A stretch of 64,000 bases of DNA from Chelatococcus sambhunathii (GTDB lineage: Bacteria > Pseudomonadota > Alphaproteobacteria > Rhizobiales > Beijerinckiaceae). This document shows positions 1-9,024 of the stretch, in pieces (within the stretch, counting starts at the first letter, position 1; each line of letters starts with the position of its first letter). The notes below the pieces were generated by a model, which worked only from the letters and a program-made list of their open reading frames with translations, was not told the DNA's origin and searched no databases. The stretch spans positions 186,001 through 250,000 of the forward strand of contig NZ_LIOL01000004.1 of NCBI RefSeq assembly GCF_001418005.1, written 5' to 3'. A program made the position numbers and the translations under genes.

Positions 1-309
1 GCCGATGCGGTCCGCGAACAGGCAATAGCCGACGACGAGCGCTATCGTTGCCAACCCCTTCGTCCAGCCGGCCGACGTGATACCGGCCATGCTGTGCTCC
101 AGATCAACCGCGGCGAGCGAGGCCCTGCGCCGCCAGGCGCCGAAGGCGAGGAGGATGCCGCAGATCGCGAGCGCACCCGCGATCAGCACCGGGAAGACGG
201 CGGCGCCATATTCCTGGCCGGGAATGGCGGGGAAGGACTGCGCGTGCAGGATGACCGCCACCCCGAGCATCGTCAGGATGAAACCGATGATGATGTCCGA
301 CTTGACCAT
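1..309 (-). CDS. tctB: Tripartite tricarboxylate transporter, TctB-family small membrane subunit (partial, C-terminus beyond the window)
   Basis: TctB is the small integral membrane subunit of a TTT importer and works with TctA (large permease) and the periplasmic TctC binding protein. I read this gene directly from the bases: it starts at the ATG at 309 (MVKSDIIIGF) and stays open to the left edge, giving 103 residues. A hydrophobic helix covers residues 5-20, followed by the PGQEYGAAVFP segment often seen in TctB, then helix two at about 41-60 and the start of another near 89. It lies just downstream of tctC, as expected for a tctCBA operon; tctA would follow outside the window. Family call is good; substrate unknown. 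Confidence 0.8.
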   Translation of the reverse strand, partial: MVKSDIIIGFILTMLGVAVILHAQSFPAIPGQEYGAAVFPVLIAGALAICGILLAFGAWRRRASLAAVDLEHSMAGITSAGWTKGLATIALVVGYCLFADRIG

Positions 310-404
310 GAACGGTAACTCGCGGCGCCTGATGAATGGTGCGGGCCGGATCGAACCGGTTGCCCGTGGCAGGCGCGGGCCATGCCCCGGGCAACCTCGA
401 TGAC

Positions 405-423
405 GCGCCTGATTGTGAGGCGC
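405..423. other. Inverted repeat between tctC and tctB
   Basis: GCGCCT at 405-410 and AGGCGC at 418-423 are perfect complements around a 7-nt loop, in the gap between tctC (ends 441) and tctB (starts 309). There is no U-run, so it is not a clear terminator. An intercistronic hairpin that raises the level of binding-protein mRNA over permease mRNA is plausible but inferred. Confidence 0.35.
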
Positions 424-440
424 CTGACCCGTCGGGCGCC

Positions 441-1418
441 CTACTTGGCGAGCCCCAGTTCCTTCATGACGGTACCGAGCGATTCGTTGCTCTGCTTCAT
501 GAAGGCAACGAACTCGTCCTTGGGCGCCCAGGACACGCCGAAGCCACGGCCCTTCATGAAATCCTGGAACTCGGCGCCCTTGTAGATCTTGTCGAGCGCG
601 GCGACGAGCTTGTCCTGAATGTCGGCCGGCAGCCCCTTGGGAGCGGCGAAGCCGCGCCAGGCGCCGAGCGTCCAGTCGATGCCGGCCGCTTCCTTCAATG
701 TCGGCAGATCGGGGAAGGCGTCGCTGCGCTTGTCGGCCATGATGGCGAGGCTCTTGACGCGGCCTGCGTCGATGAGCGAACGCGCCTCCGGCACTGAGCA
801 GGTGACGACCTCGACGCCGCCGGCCACGAGATCCTGCAGGCCCGGGGCGGCGCCGTTCGAGGGCACCCACGGGGCTGCGTTCGGCGGAATGCCGTCCATT
901 GCCAGCATGCCCGCGAGGGCGAGATGCCAGATGCCACCCTGGCCGGTACCCGAGGCCTTGAACTTGCCCGGGTTCGCCTTGATGGCGGCGAGCAGTTCCT
1001 TGACATCCTTGTAGGGCGCGTCGGCACGCACCTGCACGCCGGCGGGGTCGATGTTCATGAGGGCGAGCGGCGTGTAGCTCTCGTAGGTGAGCTGCGTCAG
1101 CCCCTGCCAGTGCATCATGCCGATCTCGACGGTGATGATGCCGAGCGTATAGCCGTCCGGCGCAGCGTCGGCGATGGCCGCGTGCCCCACCACGCCCGAG
1201 CCGCCCGTGCGGTTGACGACATTGACCGGCTGGCCGAGTTCCTTCTCGAGGAGCGAGCCGACGATGCGGGCCGTCGCATCGGTACCGCCGCCCGCACCCC
1301 ACGGCACGATCATCGTGATCGGCCGCTCCGGATAGGCCGCCAGCACCGCGCCCGGCAGGGCGAGCGTTGCCGCGGCCGCCGCGGCGACAAGCGTTTTCAG
1401 GAAAGTCCTGCGCATCAA
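441..1418 (-). CDS. tctC: Tripartite tricarboxylate transporter substrate-binding protein (TctC/Bug family)
   Basis: A 325-residue periplasmic solute receptor that delivers an organic acid to the TctAB permease. The N-terminus carries a twin-arginine-like signal (RRTFLK, then an alanine-rich hydrophobic stretch to about residue 27). The mature protein opens with YPERPITMIVPWGAGGGTD, the Bug-family binding loop, and has the usual two-lobe length. The rc upstream region has AGGAGA a few bases before the start; M1 or M2 could be used. The next gene downstream is tctB. Bug proteins bind many carboxylates (citrate, glutamate, aromatic acids), so the ligand cannot be told from sequence. Confidence 0.9.
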   Translation of the reverse strand: MMRRTFLKTLVAAAAAATLALPGAVLAAYPERPITMIVPWGAGGGTDATARIVGSLLEKELGQPVNVVNRTGGSGVVGHAAIADAAPDGYTLGIITVEIGMMHWQGLTQLTYESYTPLALMNIDPAGVQVRADAPYKDVKELLAAIKANPGKFKASGTGQGGIWHLALAGMLAMDGIPPNAAPWVPSNGAAPGLQDLVAGGVEVVTCSVPEARSLIDAGRVKSLAIMADKRSDAFPDLPTLKEAAGIDWTLGAWRGFAAPKGLPADIQDKLVAALDKIYKGAEFQDFMKGRGFGVSWAPKDEFVAFMKQSNESLGTVMKELGLAK

Positions 1419-1671
1419 GGTCTCCTCTCTCGAACTGTTTCCGGTCCCGTGGAGCAGCCGCTTACCGGCTCGCCCTTGTCCATCGCCTTCTGGCGAATTG
1501 GTTCTTTAAATCGTTACAATAGGGGAGGCGCGAGGTCCTGTTCAAGCGACTTTCGCGAAAATCGCAGCGCCTTGCGTAGGCGTCGTCCCGGCCGCGGCGG
1601 TGGCTACCAAAACGCAAGAAGCCGCGCCCGCGGCAGCGGTCACGGCTTCGGCCGAAGGATATTGGAGAAGC

Positions 1672-1986
1672 TCAGTCAGCAATCTGGCGGAAGGCCAGCC
1701 CGTCGAGCGCGGCGACCTTGCCGGCCGCATCCGCCTCGCTTGCCGCCGCAGCTTCCTCGAGCATCTTGAGCGTGTTCTCGCGCGCCGTGCGGGCCACCTC
1801 GCTCGTGAAGGGCTCGCCAAAATAGCGGTCGATGAAACCGTCGAGCGCGCAGACGAGGAGCTGTCGCACCGCCGCATCGGGAGCGCCGGGGGCCATGTCC
1901 TTGGCACACAACTCGCGCAGGGACGAATAGGTGCGCAGACCCTCATTCTGCTGGCGGAACCACTCAAGCAACGCGCGCGTGTTCAT
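1672..1986 (-). CDS. Small conserved-looking protein of unknown function
   Basis: A 104-residue soluble protein that I do not recognise. I chose the ATG at 1986 (MNTRALLEWFRQQ) because GAGGGAG lies just upstream; a longer in-frame start at 2037 has no such support. The sequence is mostly predicted helix, with an alanine- and glutamate-rich middle (LEEAAAASEADAAG) and no signal peptide or membrane segment. It stands alone between tctC and the pyrimidine cluster, on the same strand as both. The codon use looks like the neighbours, which supports a real gene. Confidence 0.6.
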   Translation of the reverse strand: MNTRALLEWFRQQNEGLRTYSSLRELCAKDMAPGAPDAAVRQLLVCALDGFIDRYFGEPFTSEVARTARENTLKMLEEAAAASEADAAGKVAALDGLAFRQIAD

Positions 1987-2114
1987 CGCTCCCTCACAGT
2001 GCACGTTAAAAAGGGACGCTATCCCAAAAGACGGCACGGATCAAATTTTTTAGACGGCCATCGGCCAGGACGCATGCGCAGCACCCCCAATCGCCCGGGC
2101 TGAGCCTTTCCCAG

Positions 2115-2147
2115 CGTCGTGGCCGGACTTGTCCCGGCCATGACGCG
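2115..2147. repeat. Half copy of a dispersed GGCCGGGAC-type palindrome
   Basis: The bases GGCCGGACTTGTCCCGGCC form an imperfect palindrome and end in ATGACGCG. Related copies lie at 19467-19500, 21018-21111 (full two-arm element) and more loosely at 56270-56301. All are intergenic. It resembles the short palindromic intergenic repeats common in Hyphomicrobiales. Confidence 0.55.
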
Positions 2148-2169
2148 CTAGGGACTGCGCATGGCGTGC

Positions 2170-2272
2170 TGCATGCGGCGCCTGCCGATCGCCCGACCGC
2201 CGGTCGCCCAACTGCCGCTCGCCAGACCGCCTATTTCCGACGGCCGACTGCCCACTCCCAACCGCAGCTCTT
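2170..2272. repeat. Degenerate short tandem repeat downstream of pyrE
   Basis: Repeated CGAC/CGCC-rich units of roughly 14 to 15 bp (variants of GCCGATCGCCCGACC) run through this intergenic stretch, giving an artefactual repetitive translation on the minus strand. No gene is supported. Together with the palindrome at 2115-2147 it fills most of the gap between pyrE and the small gene ending the tct side. Confidence 0.45.
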
Positions 2273-2273
2273 C

Positions 2274-2945
2274 TCAGAAATCCGACTTGCCGCCGTGCCT
2301 TGCCGACCATTCGGCCGGGGCGTGCAGGAACTTCTCCACCTCGTCGAGGGTGCTTGCAGCGAAATAGCCGCGCTCGCGCGCCTCGGCGAGCACGTCCCAC
2401 CAGGTGGCGAGGGCGTGCATCTTGATGCCGTGCTCCGCGAGCGTCGCCGTGCTTTCCTTGAAGATGCCGTAGTGGAAGACGACGAAGGTGTGCTGCACGT
2501 CAGCCCCGGCGCGGCGCAGCGCCTCGGCGAAGGCGAGCTTGGAGCGCCCGTCCGTCGTCAGGTCCTCGACGAGGAGGACGCGCGCGCCTTCCTTGATGTC
2601 ACCCTCGATCTGCGCATTGCGGCCGAAGCCCTTGGCCTTCTTGCGCACGTAGAGCATCGGCAGCATCAGCCGGTCCGCCAGCCAGGCGGAGAAGGGGATG
2701 CCCGCCGTCTCGCCGCCGGCCACAGCGTCCAATGATTCGGTGCCGATCTCGGACAGGATCTGCTCGGCGGCGAAGTCCATCAGCCGCCGGCGCAGGCGCG
2801 GGAAGGAAATGAGCTTGCGGCAGTCGACATAGACCGGGCTCGCCCAGCCCGAGGTGAAGATGAAGGGCTTCTCGGCGTTGAACTGGATGGCCTGGACCTC
2901 CAGCATCATACGGGCCGTCTGTGAAGCGATGAATGACTTGTCCAT
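2274..2945 (-). CDS. pyrE: Orotate phosphoribosyltransferase
   Basis: PyrE joins orotate and PRPP to give OMP, the last-but-one step to UMP. The protein is 223 residues from the ATG at 2945 ([11 protein letters not shown]), which is preceded by GAGGGACC; an in-frame ATG at 2975 adds ten residues without a better ribosome site. The PRPP loop [13 protein letters not shown] is at about 123-135 and the [10 protein letters not shown] segment at 100-109. It is the last gene of the XRE-dctPQM-pyrKD-amidase-pyrC-pyrE run, 30 bp after pyrC. In this setting it can feed imported orotate into UMP as well as serve de novo synthesis. Confidence 0.95.
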   Translation of the reverse strand: MDKSFIASQTARMMLEVQAIQFNAEKPFIFTSGWASPVYVDCRKLISFPRLRRRLMDFAAEQILSEIGTESLDAVAGGETAGIPFSAWLADRLMLPMLYVRKKAKGFGRNAQIEGDIKEGARVLLVEDLTTDGRSKLAFAEALRRAGADVQHTFVVFHYGIFKESTATLAEHGIKMHALATWWDVLAEARERGYFAASTLDEVEKFLHAPAEWSARHGGKSDF

Positions 2946-2975
2946 GGTCCCTCGGCCCCCGGTTTGGTTGTCCAA

Positions 2976-4043
2976 TCAGGCGACGGCAGCCGCGGCGCTG
3001 TCCGCGTCGTCAACCGCCCACGACACCGTCTCGCCACCACGGAAGACGTGCACCGCCTCGCCTGCGGGAAGAGCGACATCCTCGGCGACCATCCGCGGCC
3101 GGCGCACGAGGGTGATCGTTCCCTCGTTGGCGGGCAGGCCATAGTGGCGCGGGCCGTTGAGGCTCGCGAAAGCCTCGAACCTGTCGAGAGCGCCCTCCTC
3201 CTCAAAAACCTGCGCATAGCACGCAAGCGCGACCGGCGCCACGAACAGCCCGGCGCATCCACAGGCCGCCTCCTTCGCGGTACGGGTATGCGGGGCGGTG
3301 TCGGTGCCGAGGAAGAAACGCGGATTGCCCGACGTCGCCGCTTGGCGCAGCGCCTGCCGGTGCACCTCACGCTTGGCGATCGGCAGGCAGTAGTAGTGGG
3401 GGCGGATGCCGCCCTGGAAGATGGCATTGCGGTTGAAGATGAGGTGGTGCGGCGTGATGGTGGCGCCCACACGCTCGCGCGCGCCGGTGACGTAGTCCAC
3501 GCCCTCCTTCGTCGTCACGTGCTCCAGCGTGACCTTGAGACCGGCAAAGCGCTGCACCAGCGGGTCGAGCACCGTGTCGATGAACACCGCCTCGCGGTCG
3601 AAGATATCGACGTCCGGCCGCGTCACCTCGCCATGGATGAGCAGCGGCACTCCCGCCTTCTCCATGGCGGCGAGCACGGGATGGATCTTCTCGATATCGG
3701 TGACACCGAAATGCGAGTTGGTCGTCGCGTGCTGCGGGTAGAGCTTCACCGCGGCGATGCGCCCGCTCTCGTAGCCGGAGAGGACGTCGGCCGGGTCGGT
3801 GTCGTCCGTCATGTACAGCGTCATCAGCGGCTCGAAGCAGCTGCCCGCCGGCAGGGCGGCCATGATGCGCGCACGATAGGCATCGGCCATCGCCGTCGTC
3901 GTCACCGGCGGCACGAGGTTCGGCATGATAATGGCGCGGCCGAACTGCGCGACGGTGAAGGGCAGCACCGCCTTCAGCATGGCGCCGTCGCGCAGGTGCA
4001 CGTGCCAGTCGTCCGGGCGGCGGATGGTGATGGTCTCGGTCAT
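2976..4043 (-). CDS. pyrC: Dihydroorotase (short, E. coli-type)
   Basis: A 355-residue zinc amidohydrolase that interconverts N-carbamoyl-L-aspartate and L-dihydroorotate. Visible metal and active-site residues match the E. coli-type class: H14 and H16 with the following LRD, K100 (the lysine carbamylated between the two zincs), H137, H175 and D248 in GTDTAPH. It starts one base after the stop of the upstream amidase gene and precedes pyrE by 30 bp. In biosynthesis it closes the ring; in catabolism of orotate it would run in the hydrolytic direction, which is favoured at alkaline pH and by removal of the product. Confidence 0.96.
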   Translation of the reverse strand: MTETITIRRPDDWHVHLRDGAMLKAVLPFTVAQFGRAIIMPNLVPPVTTTAMADAYRARIMAALPAGSCFEPLMTLYMTDDTDPADVLSGYESGRIAAVKLYPQHATTNSHFGVTDIEKIHPVLAAMEKAGVPLLIHGEVTRPDVDIFDREAVFIDTVLDPLVQRFAGLKVTLEHVTTKEGVDYVTGARERVGATITPHHLIFNRNAIFQGGIRPHYYCLPIAKREVHRQALRQAATSGNPRFFLGTDTAPHTRTAKEAACGCAGLFVAPVALACYAQVFEEEGALDRFEAFASLNGPRHYGLPANEGTITLVRRPRMVAEDVALPAGEAVHVFRGGETVSWAVDDADSAAAAVA

Positions 4044-4044
4044 C

Positions 4045-5322
4045 TTACGGCTCCTTCGTCAGGGCCTCATAGAGCAGATCGACGCCGGCAAGGAAATCGG
4101 CAATCGCCATCGCCTCGTCCGGATTGTGCGAGCCATGCTCGTTGCGCACGAAGACCATGGCCGCCGGAATGCCGGCATTGGCGAAGACGGCCGCATCATG
4201 CCCCGCACCGCTCGCGATGGTCTCGGCCGGCAGGCCAAGACGGCGCGAGGCTTCGACGAGGTGCTTCACCCAGCCCTCGTCCATGCGCCCGGGCGCCGCG
4301 TCCTGCCGCCGGTCGAAGACGAACTTCACGCCCCGCTCCCGGGCGATGTTGGCGCATTCCGTCTCGAAGAGCACGTAGAAGGCTTCGAGCGTCTCCCGGC
4401 TCTGGCTGCGGATCTCGAAGGAGAAGGCGACCTCGCCCGGAATGCGGGTCGAGGCGTGATCCTCGGGGTTCGTCGCAACGATGCCGACGGTGACGACGAG
4501 ATCGAGGCCGCGCTCCAGGAGAACGCGCCAATGCTCGTCGAGCCGCGAGACGAGCTCCGCGAGCGCGAAGACCGCATCCTTGCGCAGCCAGCGCGGCACG
4601 GCGCCGGAATGGCCGGCCTGGCCCTGGCACAGGATGCGCTGGTGGCGGATGTTGCCGCGGATGCCGGTGACAACCGCCGTCGGCCATGCGCGGGCGACCA
4701 TCACGGGGCCCTGCTCGATATGCAATTCGAGGAAGGCGGCAATATCGCGCTTGTCGACGAGGGGCGTGCCCTCCCTCACCTTCTCGACGTCGATGCCGAC
4801 ACCGGCGAGCGCCTCGGCGAGGCTGCGCGCGCCGTCCCGCTGCCTGAGGTCGAGGTCCTGCGGCTTCAGCGCCCCGAGCAGGGCCGACGAGCCGATGTAA
4901 GGCTTGCCGAACCACGGCGATTCCTCGCCGCGCAGGCCGATGACGCGTACGGGCCGCGGTGGTGTGATGCCCTCGCTCTTCATTCGCGCCAGCACCATGA
5001 GCCCGGCGAGTACGCCCGCCACACCGTCGAAATTGCCGCCGCGCGGCACGGAATCGAGATGGGAGCCGACAAGGATGTAAGGCCCGGGCGCCTCGTCGGG
5101 CAGAGAGACGACAAGATTGTCCCCGGCATCGCGTGTGGCAAGAAGGCCCTCGCGCCCGGCAAGGCGCTCCATGACAGCCATCGCCGCCGCCTCGCCCTCG
5201 CCGAAGGCTTGGCGCGTGATGCCGACCCCATCGAAGCCGAGTTGGTGCAGTTCGGCAAAGACCTCCACGGCCAGCGCCTCCCAGTCGCGCTCGTTGCGCG
5301 TCGGATGAGCGAGCGGTTTCAC
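4045..5322 (-). CDS. Zn-dependent hydantoinase/carbamoylase-family amidase, candidate N-carbamoyl-L-aspartate hydrolase (ureidosuccinase)
   Basis: A 425-residue M20-type enzyme related to N-carbamoyl-L-amino-acid hydrolase, beta-ureidopropionase and allantoate amidohydrolase. These release CO2 and ammonia from an N-carbamoyl group. Visible metal ligands are H88 and D90 (GSHLDS), D99 (NFDG), E133/E134 (RGEES), H201 in LHIEQGP, and a C-terminal HGSHNPDE. It starts with GTG at 5322, sharing GTGA with the pyrD stop, and ends one base before pyrC, so it is translationally coupled between two enzymes that make and use dihydroorotate. That context makes N-carbamoyl-L-aspartate the most likely substrate (inference); a ureidopropionase role for uracil breakdown is the main alternative. 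Confidence 0.88.
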   Translation of the reverse strand: MKPLAHPTRNERDWEALAVEVFAELHQLGFDGVGITRQAFGEGEAAAMAVMERLAGREGLLATRDAGDNLVVSLPDEAPGPYILVGSHLDSVPRGGNFDGVAGVLAGLMVLARMKSEGITPPRPVRVIGLRGEESPWFGKPYIGSSALLGALKPQDLDLRQRDGARSLAEALAGVGIDVEKVREGTPLVDKRDIAAFLELHIEQGPVMVARAWPTAVVTGIRGNIRHQRILCQGQAGHSGAVPRWLRKDAVFALAELVSRLDEHWRVLLERGLDLVVTVGIVATNPEDHASTRIPGEVAFSFEIRSQSRETLEAFYVLFETECANIARERGVKFVFDRRQDAAPGRMDEGWVKHLVEASRRLGLPAETIASGAGHDAAVFANAGIPAAMVFVRNEHGSHNPDEAMAIADFLAGVDLLYEALTKEP

Positions 5323-6290
5323 AGCACGGCCTCCGCCTCTTCGGGCGCCGTGTTGCCATCAGCGACCGCGCCGACAAGCGCGTTGACATCGGCAATGCCA
5401 CGGCGGGCGCAGAAGGCCGAGAGCCCCTCGATGACGTCGATCATAGCCGTCGGGCGCACGAAGGTGGTCGTGCCGACCTGCACGGCGCGGGCGCCAGCGA
5501 GCAGGAATTCCACCGCGTCCTCAGCGGTGGCGATGCCGCCGCAGCCGATGACGGGAATGGTGAGCTTGTCGGCACACTGGTAGACCATGCGCAGGGCGAT
5601 GGGCTTCACCGCCGGCCCCGAGAGGCCACCGAGCACGTTGCCGAGCTTGGGCCGGAAGGTCTCGGTGTCGATGCGCATGGCGAGGATGGTGTTGGCGACC
5701 ACGACCGCATCCGCACCGCCCACCTCCGCTGCGCGGGCGACGGCGACGATGTCGCCGGTGTTCGGCGTCAGCTTCACCCACAATGGCAGGGCAGTCGCCT
5801 TGCGCATGGCGGCCGTCACCGTTTCGGTCAGGCGCGGCTCCATGGCGAAGGAGCGGCCGTCCTCCTCGATGTTGGGGCAGGAGATGTTGGCCTCGATGGC
5901 GGCGACACCGGCCACCGTCAGGTCGCGCGCCATGGCGGCGAAGTCGTCCACCGTCGGAGCCGAGATCGAGACGACGAGCGGCGGGGAGAAGGCCCGGTAG
6001 AACGGCACCACGTTGTCACGGAAATAGTCGAGCCCCTTCGAGGGGATGCCGATCGAGTTGATCAGGCCCTCGGTGGTCTCGCACACCCGCGGCACGGGAT
6101 TGCCGGCGCGAAACTCACGCGTGATCGTCTTCGTCACGAAGGCGCCTAGGCGATTGAGGTCGATCACCTTGTCGAGCCCTTCGGCAAAGGTGCCCGAGGC
6201 CGGCATGACGGGGTTCGCAAGGCGCAGCCCGCCGACGTCGACGGCAAGGGAGACGGAGGAACCGGCGGGAGACGACATGGCCGTTACCAT
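5319..6290 (-). CDS. pyrD: Dihydroorotate dehydrogenase, class 1B catalytic subunit
   Basis: A 323-residue FMN TIM-barrel subunit that interconverts dihydroorotate and orotate and passes electrons to PyrK. The catalytic cysteine is C138 in NISCPN, as in class 1 enzymes (class 2 enzymes use serine). The start is the ATG at 6290 (MVTAMSSPAG), with AGGAGG seven bases upstream; it overlaps the pyrK stop by 7 bp. A much longer open frame runs upstream through pyrK but is a shadow. Class 1B with PyrK is NAD-linked and reversible, whereas most proteobacteria rely on the quinone-linked class 2 enzyme, so its presence here is informative. Confidence 0.93.
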   Translation of the reverse strand: MVTAMSSPAGSSVSLAVDVGGLRLANPVMPASGTFAEGLDKVIDLNRLGAFVTKTITREFRAGNPVPRVCETTEGLINSIGIPSKGLDYFRDNVVPFYRAFSPPLVVSISAPTVDDFAAMARDLTVAGVAAIEANISCPNIEEDGRSFAMEPRLTETVTAAMRKATALPLWVKLTPNTGDIVAVARAAEVGGADAVVVANTILAMRIDTETFRPKLGNVLGGLSGPAVKPIALRMVYQCADKLTIPVIGCGGIATAEDAVEFLLAGARAVQVGTTTFVRPTAMIDVIEGLSAFCARRGIADVNALVGAVADGNTAPEEAEAVL

Positions 6291-7126
6291 GAGGTGGCCT
6301 CCTTCAGATCGAACACGGGCCCGTCCCAGCACACGCGCTTGTCGACGAGATCCCCGTCGACCTCGAACTTGCGCACGCAGCAGAAGCACATGCCGATGCC
6401 GCAGGCCATCTGCTGTTCGAGCGCCACCTGGCCGGCGATGCCCGCCTCGCGGGCGAAGTCCTTGGCGAGGCGGAACAGGCGGTTGGAGCCGCAGGTGAAG
6501 ATGGCATCCGCCCTTCCCTGGCGGGCCAGCCCGGCGAGAATCTCCCGTACATTCTCGGGCGTACTGGAGCCGTCGCTGTCGAGCACGGGGCGCACGTCGG
6601 CACCGACGGCCGCGAAGCGGTCGACAGACATGACGAGATCGGGTCGGCGGGCGCTCAGGATGGCGGTGACGCCGATGCCCTTTTCGGCCGCAGCCTCGGC
6701 GAGCGGGGCGAGCGTCGCGAGGCCGACGCCGCGGCCGAGCACGACGATGTGGCGCCAGTCGTCGTCGAGGCTGAAGCCGACGCCGAGCGGGCCGAGCACG
6801 CGGAACGGGTCGCCGGGCTTCAAGGTCGCGAGGGCGCGGGTGCCGAGTCCGGCGACCTTGTAGAGGAATTCGAGCGTGCCCGCCTCCGGGTCGGCCTTGT
6901 AGGTGCTCATCGGCCGGCGCAGGTAGGGCTTGTCCGCGCCGCTCGCGGGGCACAGGAGGTGGAAGAACTGGCCCGGGGCGGCGAGCGTCGCCGGCCTGCC
7001 GGCGCGCAGCACGAGGTGTCGGTACTCGTCGTTGACGGCCGTGTGACTGAGGACCACGGTCTCGGCATCGGCAACGGGGGCATCGTTCGCGGTCCATACG
7101 GACCGCGTCTCGAGGCTTTGCAACAT
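6284..7126 (-). CDS. pyrK: Dihydroorotate dehydrogenase electron-transfer subunit
   Basis: A 280-residue ferredoxin-NAD reductase-like subunit with FAD and a 2Fe-2S cluster. It carries electrons between the FMN of PyrD and NAD(H). The flavin motif RRPMSTY is at 70-76, a nucleotide-binding GRGVGLA at 131-137, and the cluster cysteines C242, C247, C250 and C266 at the C-terminus have the PyrK spacing (C-x4-C-x2-C, then a distant C). It follows dctM by 25 bp and overlaps pyrD, so the TRAP importer and the dehydrogenase are probably on one transcript. Confidence 0.95.
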   Translation of the reverse strand: MLQSLETRSVWTANDAPVADAETVVLSHTAVNDEYRHLVLRAGRPATLAAPGQFFHLLCPASGADKPYLRRPMSTYKADPEAGTLEFLYKVAGLGTRALATLKPGDPFRVLGPLGVGFSLDDDWRHIVVLGRGVGLATLAPLAEAAAEKGIGVTAILSARRPDLVMSVDRFAAVGADVRPVLDSDGSSTPENVREILAGLARQGRADAIFTCGSNRLFRLAKDFAREAGIAGQVALEQQMACGIGMCFCCVRKFEVDGDLVDKRVCWDGPVFDLKEATSW

Positions 7127-7151
7127 GTTTTCTTCTCCCAGGTCTGCCGGG

Positions 7152-8432
7152 TCAGTAGCCCAGCAGCCGCGGCAGCGCCGTCGATATGGACGGCACGTAG
7201 GAGATCACGAGCAGCACGGCGATGTTCGTCAGCACGAACGGCCAGATGCCCGCGATCACCATCTCAACCGGTTTGCGCAAGGCCGACGACGTCACAAAGA
7301 GGTCGAGGCCAAAGGGCGGCGTGATCATGCCGATGCAGATGTTCAGGCAGACCACGAGCCCGAAATGGATGGGGTCGATGCCGAGCGCCGTCGCCACCGG
7401 GAAGATGGCGGGCAGCAGGATGACCATGATGGAATTGGGATCGATGAACATCCCCGCGATCAACAGCACGACGTTGATGATCAGCAGGAAGACGATCCAG
7501 TTCACCTGCCAGTCGTTGAGCAGCATGAGAAGCTGATCCGGCAGGCGTGCAAGCGTGACGAAATAGGAGAGCAGCGAGCCGACCGCCAGCAGGATGAAGA
7601 TGGCGACGATGGTGAGCGCGCTCTGTTCGGCAACCTGCATCACGTCCCGCCACCCAAGCTGGCGGTAGATGACCATCTCGACGAGGAGGGCATAGGCGAC
7701 GGCAACCGCCGCGGCCTCGGTGGCGGTGAAGAAGCCGGAATAGATGCCGCCGAGGATGATGACCGGCATGCCGAGCGCGAGCAGCGAGGCCTTCACCGCC
7801 TCGAAGCGCTCCGCGCTGCTCGCCCGCGGGGCGGGCTCGATGCCCGCACGGCGCGTGACGAAGGCGACGTAGAGCATGAAGGCGAGGGCGAGGACCACGC
7901 CGACGGCAAGGCCGCCGGCAAACAGCGCCGCGACGGAGGTGCCAGTGAGCCAGGCATAGACGAGGAGCGTGATGCTCGGCGGGATGAGCAGCGCACATTC
8001 CGCGCTCGATGCGATGAGGCCGAGCGAGAAGCGCTCCTTGTAGCCGGCGCGCATCAGCTCGGGATGGAGGAAGCGCCCGAGCGCGGCGACGGTGGCCGGC
8101 GCGGAGCCGCAGACCGAACCGAAGGCCATGCACGAGACGACCGTGGTGTGACCGATGCCGCCGGCGCGATGGCCGAGGTTCTTCTTGACGAGGTTCATGA
8201 GCCGCTCGGCGATGGTGCCGTGCGCCATGAGATCGGCGGCGAAGATGAAGAACGGAATGGCGAGCAGCGTGCCGACATTGACACCGCCGACCATCTTCTG
8301 GGCGATGACGATGTCCGGCAGGTTCGGGAATTCCGCAAGGCGGGCGAGCACGCTCGGCACGCCCATGACGAGCAGCATCTCGAACCCGAGAACGAGAAGC
8401 AGGGCAGCCAGTATGCAGAGCAGGATCAACAC
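7152..8432 (-). CDS. dctM: TRAP transporter large permease (DctM)
   Basis: A 426-residue inner-membrane protein with about twelve hydrophobic segments, the ion-coupled translocation subunit of a TRAP importer. Typical DctM features are the N-terminal hydrophobic hairpin (LILLCILAALLLVLGFEML), the IPFFIFAADLMAHG segment, the CGSAPATVAALG turn and GMFIDPNSIMVILLPAIFP near the C-terminus. It lies 51 bp after dctQ and 25 bp before pyrK, on the same strand, which ties import to pyrimidine acid metabolism. The fold does not reveal the substrate. Confidence 0.93.
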   Translation of the reverse strand: MLILLCILAALLLVLGFEMLLVMGVPSVLARLAEFPNLPDIVIAQKMVGGVNVGTLLAIPFFIFAADLMAHGTIAERLMNLVKKNLGHRAGGIGHTTVVSCMAFGSVCGSAPATVAALGRFLHPELMRAGYKERFSLGLIASSAECALLIPPSITLLVYAWLTGTSVAALFAGGLAVGVVLALAFMLYVAFVTRRAGIEPAPRASSAERFEAVKASLLALGMPVIILGGIYSGFFTATEAAAVAVAYALLVEMVIYRQLGWRDVMQVAEQSALTIVAIFILLAVGSLLSYFVTLARLPDQLLMLLNDWQVNWIVFLLIINVVLLIAGMFIDPNSIMVILLPAIFPVATALGIDPIHFGLVVCLNICIGMITPPFGLDLFVTSSALRKPVEMVIAGIWPFVLTNIAVLLVISYVPSISTALPRLLGY

Positions 8433-8483
8433 GGGAAAAGCGCCCTCTTCGATACGTCGGACCGTCCGCCGCGGTGGTTGGGT

Positions 8484-8993
8484 TCAGTGGTCCTGGCCAC
8501 GGTCGGCGAGCACGAAGCGGTTCTCGACGCCGACAAGCTCAAGCAGGTAGCGCAGGCCCAGCAGCACGAAGCCGACCGGCAGGGCCGCATAGAGCCAGAC
8601 CATGGACACATCGAGCGTCGGGCTCGTCTGGCCGGAATTGACGATGAAGCGCGCGAAATCGTAGCCGACCTTCGTCAGATAGGCACAGAAGGCAAGGCCG
8701 ACGGCATTGATGACGAAGGCCACGACGCGCTGCACGCCCGCCGGCATCCGCCGGTAGAGCGCTGTCATGGCGATGTGACGGCCTTTCTCCAGCGTCAGTC
8801 CGAGGCCGAGAAAGACGAGCCAGGCGAGCATGAACAGCGCCGCCTCCTCCATCCAGGCGAAATGGAGGGATTGCGAGGGCGCGAAAACACGCACCAGCAC
8901 GTTGACCACATAGCCGGCCGACATGGCCACGAGCAGAAGGCCGATGATGTTGCGCTCGAAGGTGCGCAGGACGGTCATTGCGGTGCGGAGCAT
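8484..8993 (-). CDS. dctQ: TRAP transporter small permease (DctQ)
   Basis: A 169-residue four-helix membrane subunit that supports DctM. I start it at the ATG at 8993 (MLRTAMTVLRTFERN), with GAGGG nine bases upstream; the longer open frame to 9116 overlaps the end of dctP and encodes a basic, low-complexity lead that looks non-coding. Hydrophobic helices are near residues 15-40, 47-68, 87-107 and 131-152; the LEKGRHIAMT segment between helices two and three is family-typical. It sits between dctP and dctM. Confidence 0.9.
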   Translation of the reverse strand: MLRTAMTVLRTFERNIIGLLLVAMSAGYVVNVLVRVFAPSQSLHFAWMEEAALFMLAWLVFLGLGLTLEKGRHIAMTALYRRMPAGVQRVVAFVINAVGLAFCAYLTKVGYDFARFIVNSGQTSPTLDVSMVWLYAALPVGFVLLGLRYLLELVGVENRFVLADRGQDH

Positions 8994-9024
8994 GGGGTCG
9001 CGCCCTCGGGTTTCGTCGCAAGGC

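Noticed and set aside
5319-7097. pyrD read as one long protein including the pyrK region
   Set aside because: The upstream part is an out-of-frame reading of pyrK; pyrD has a good ribosome site at 6290 and the family start there.
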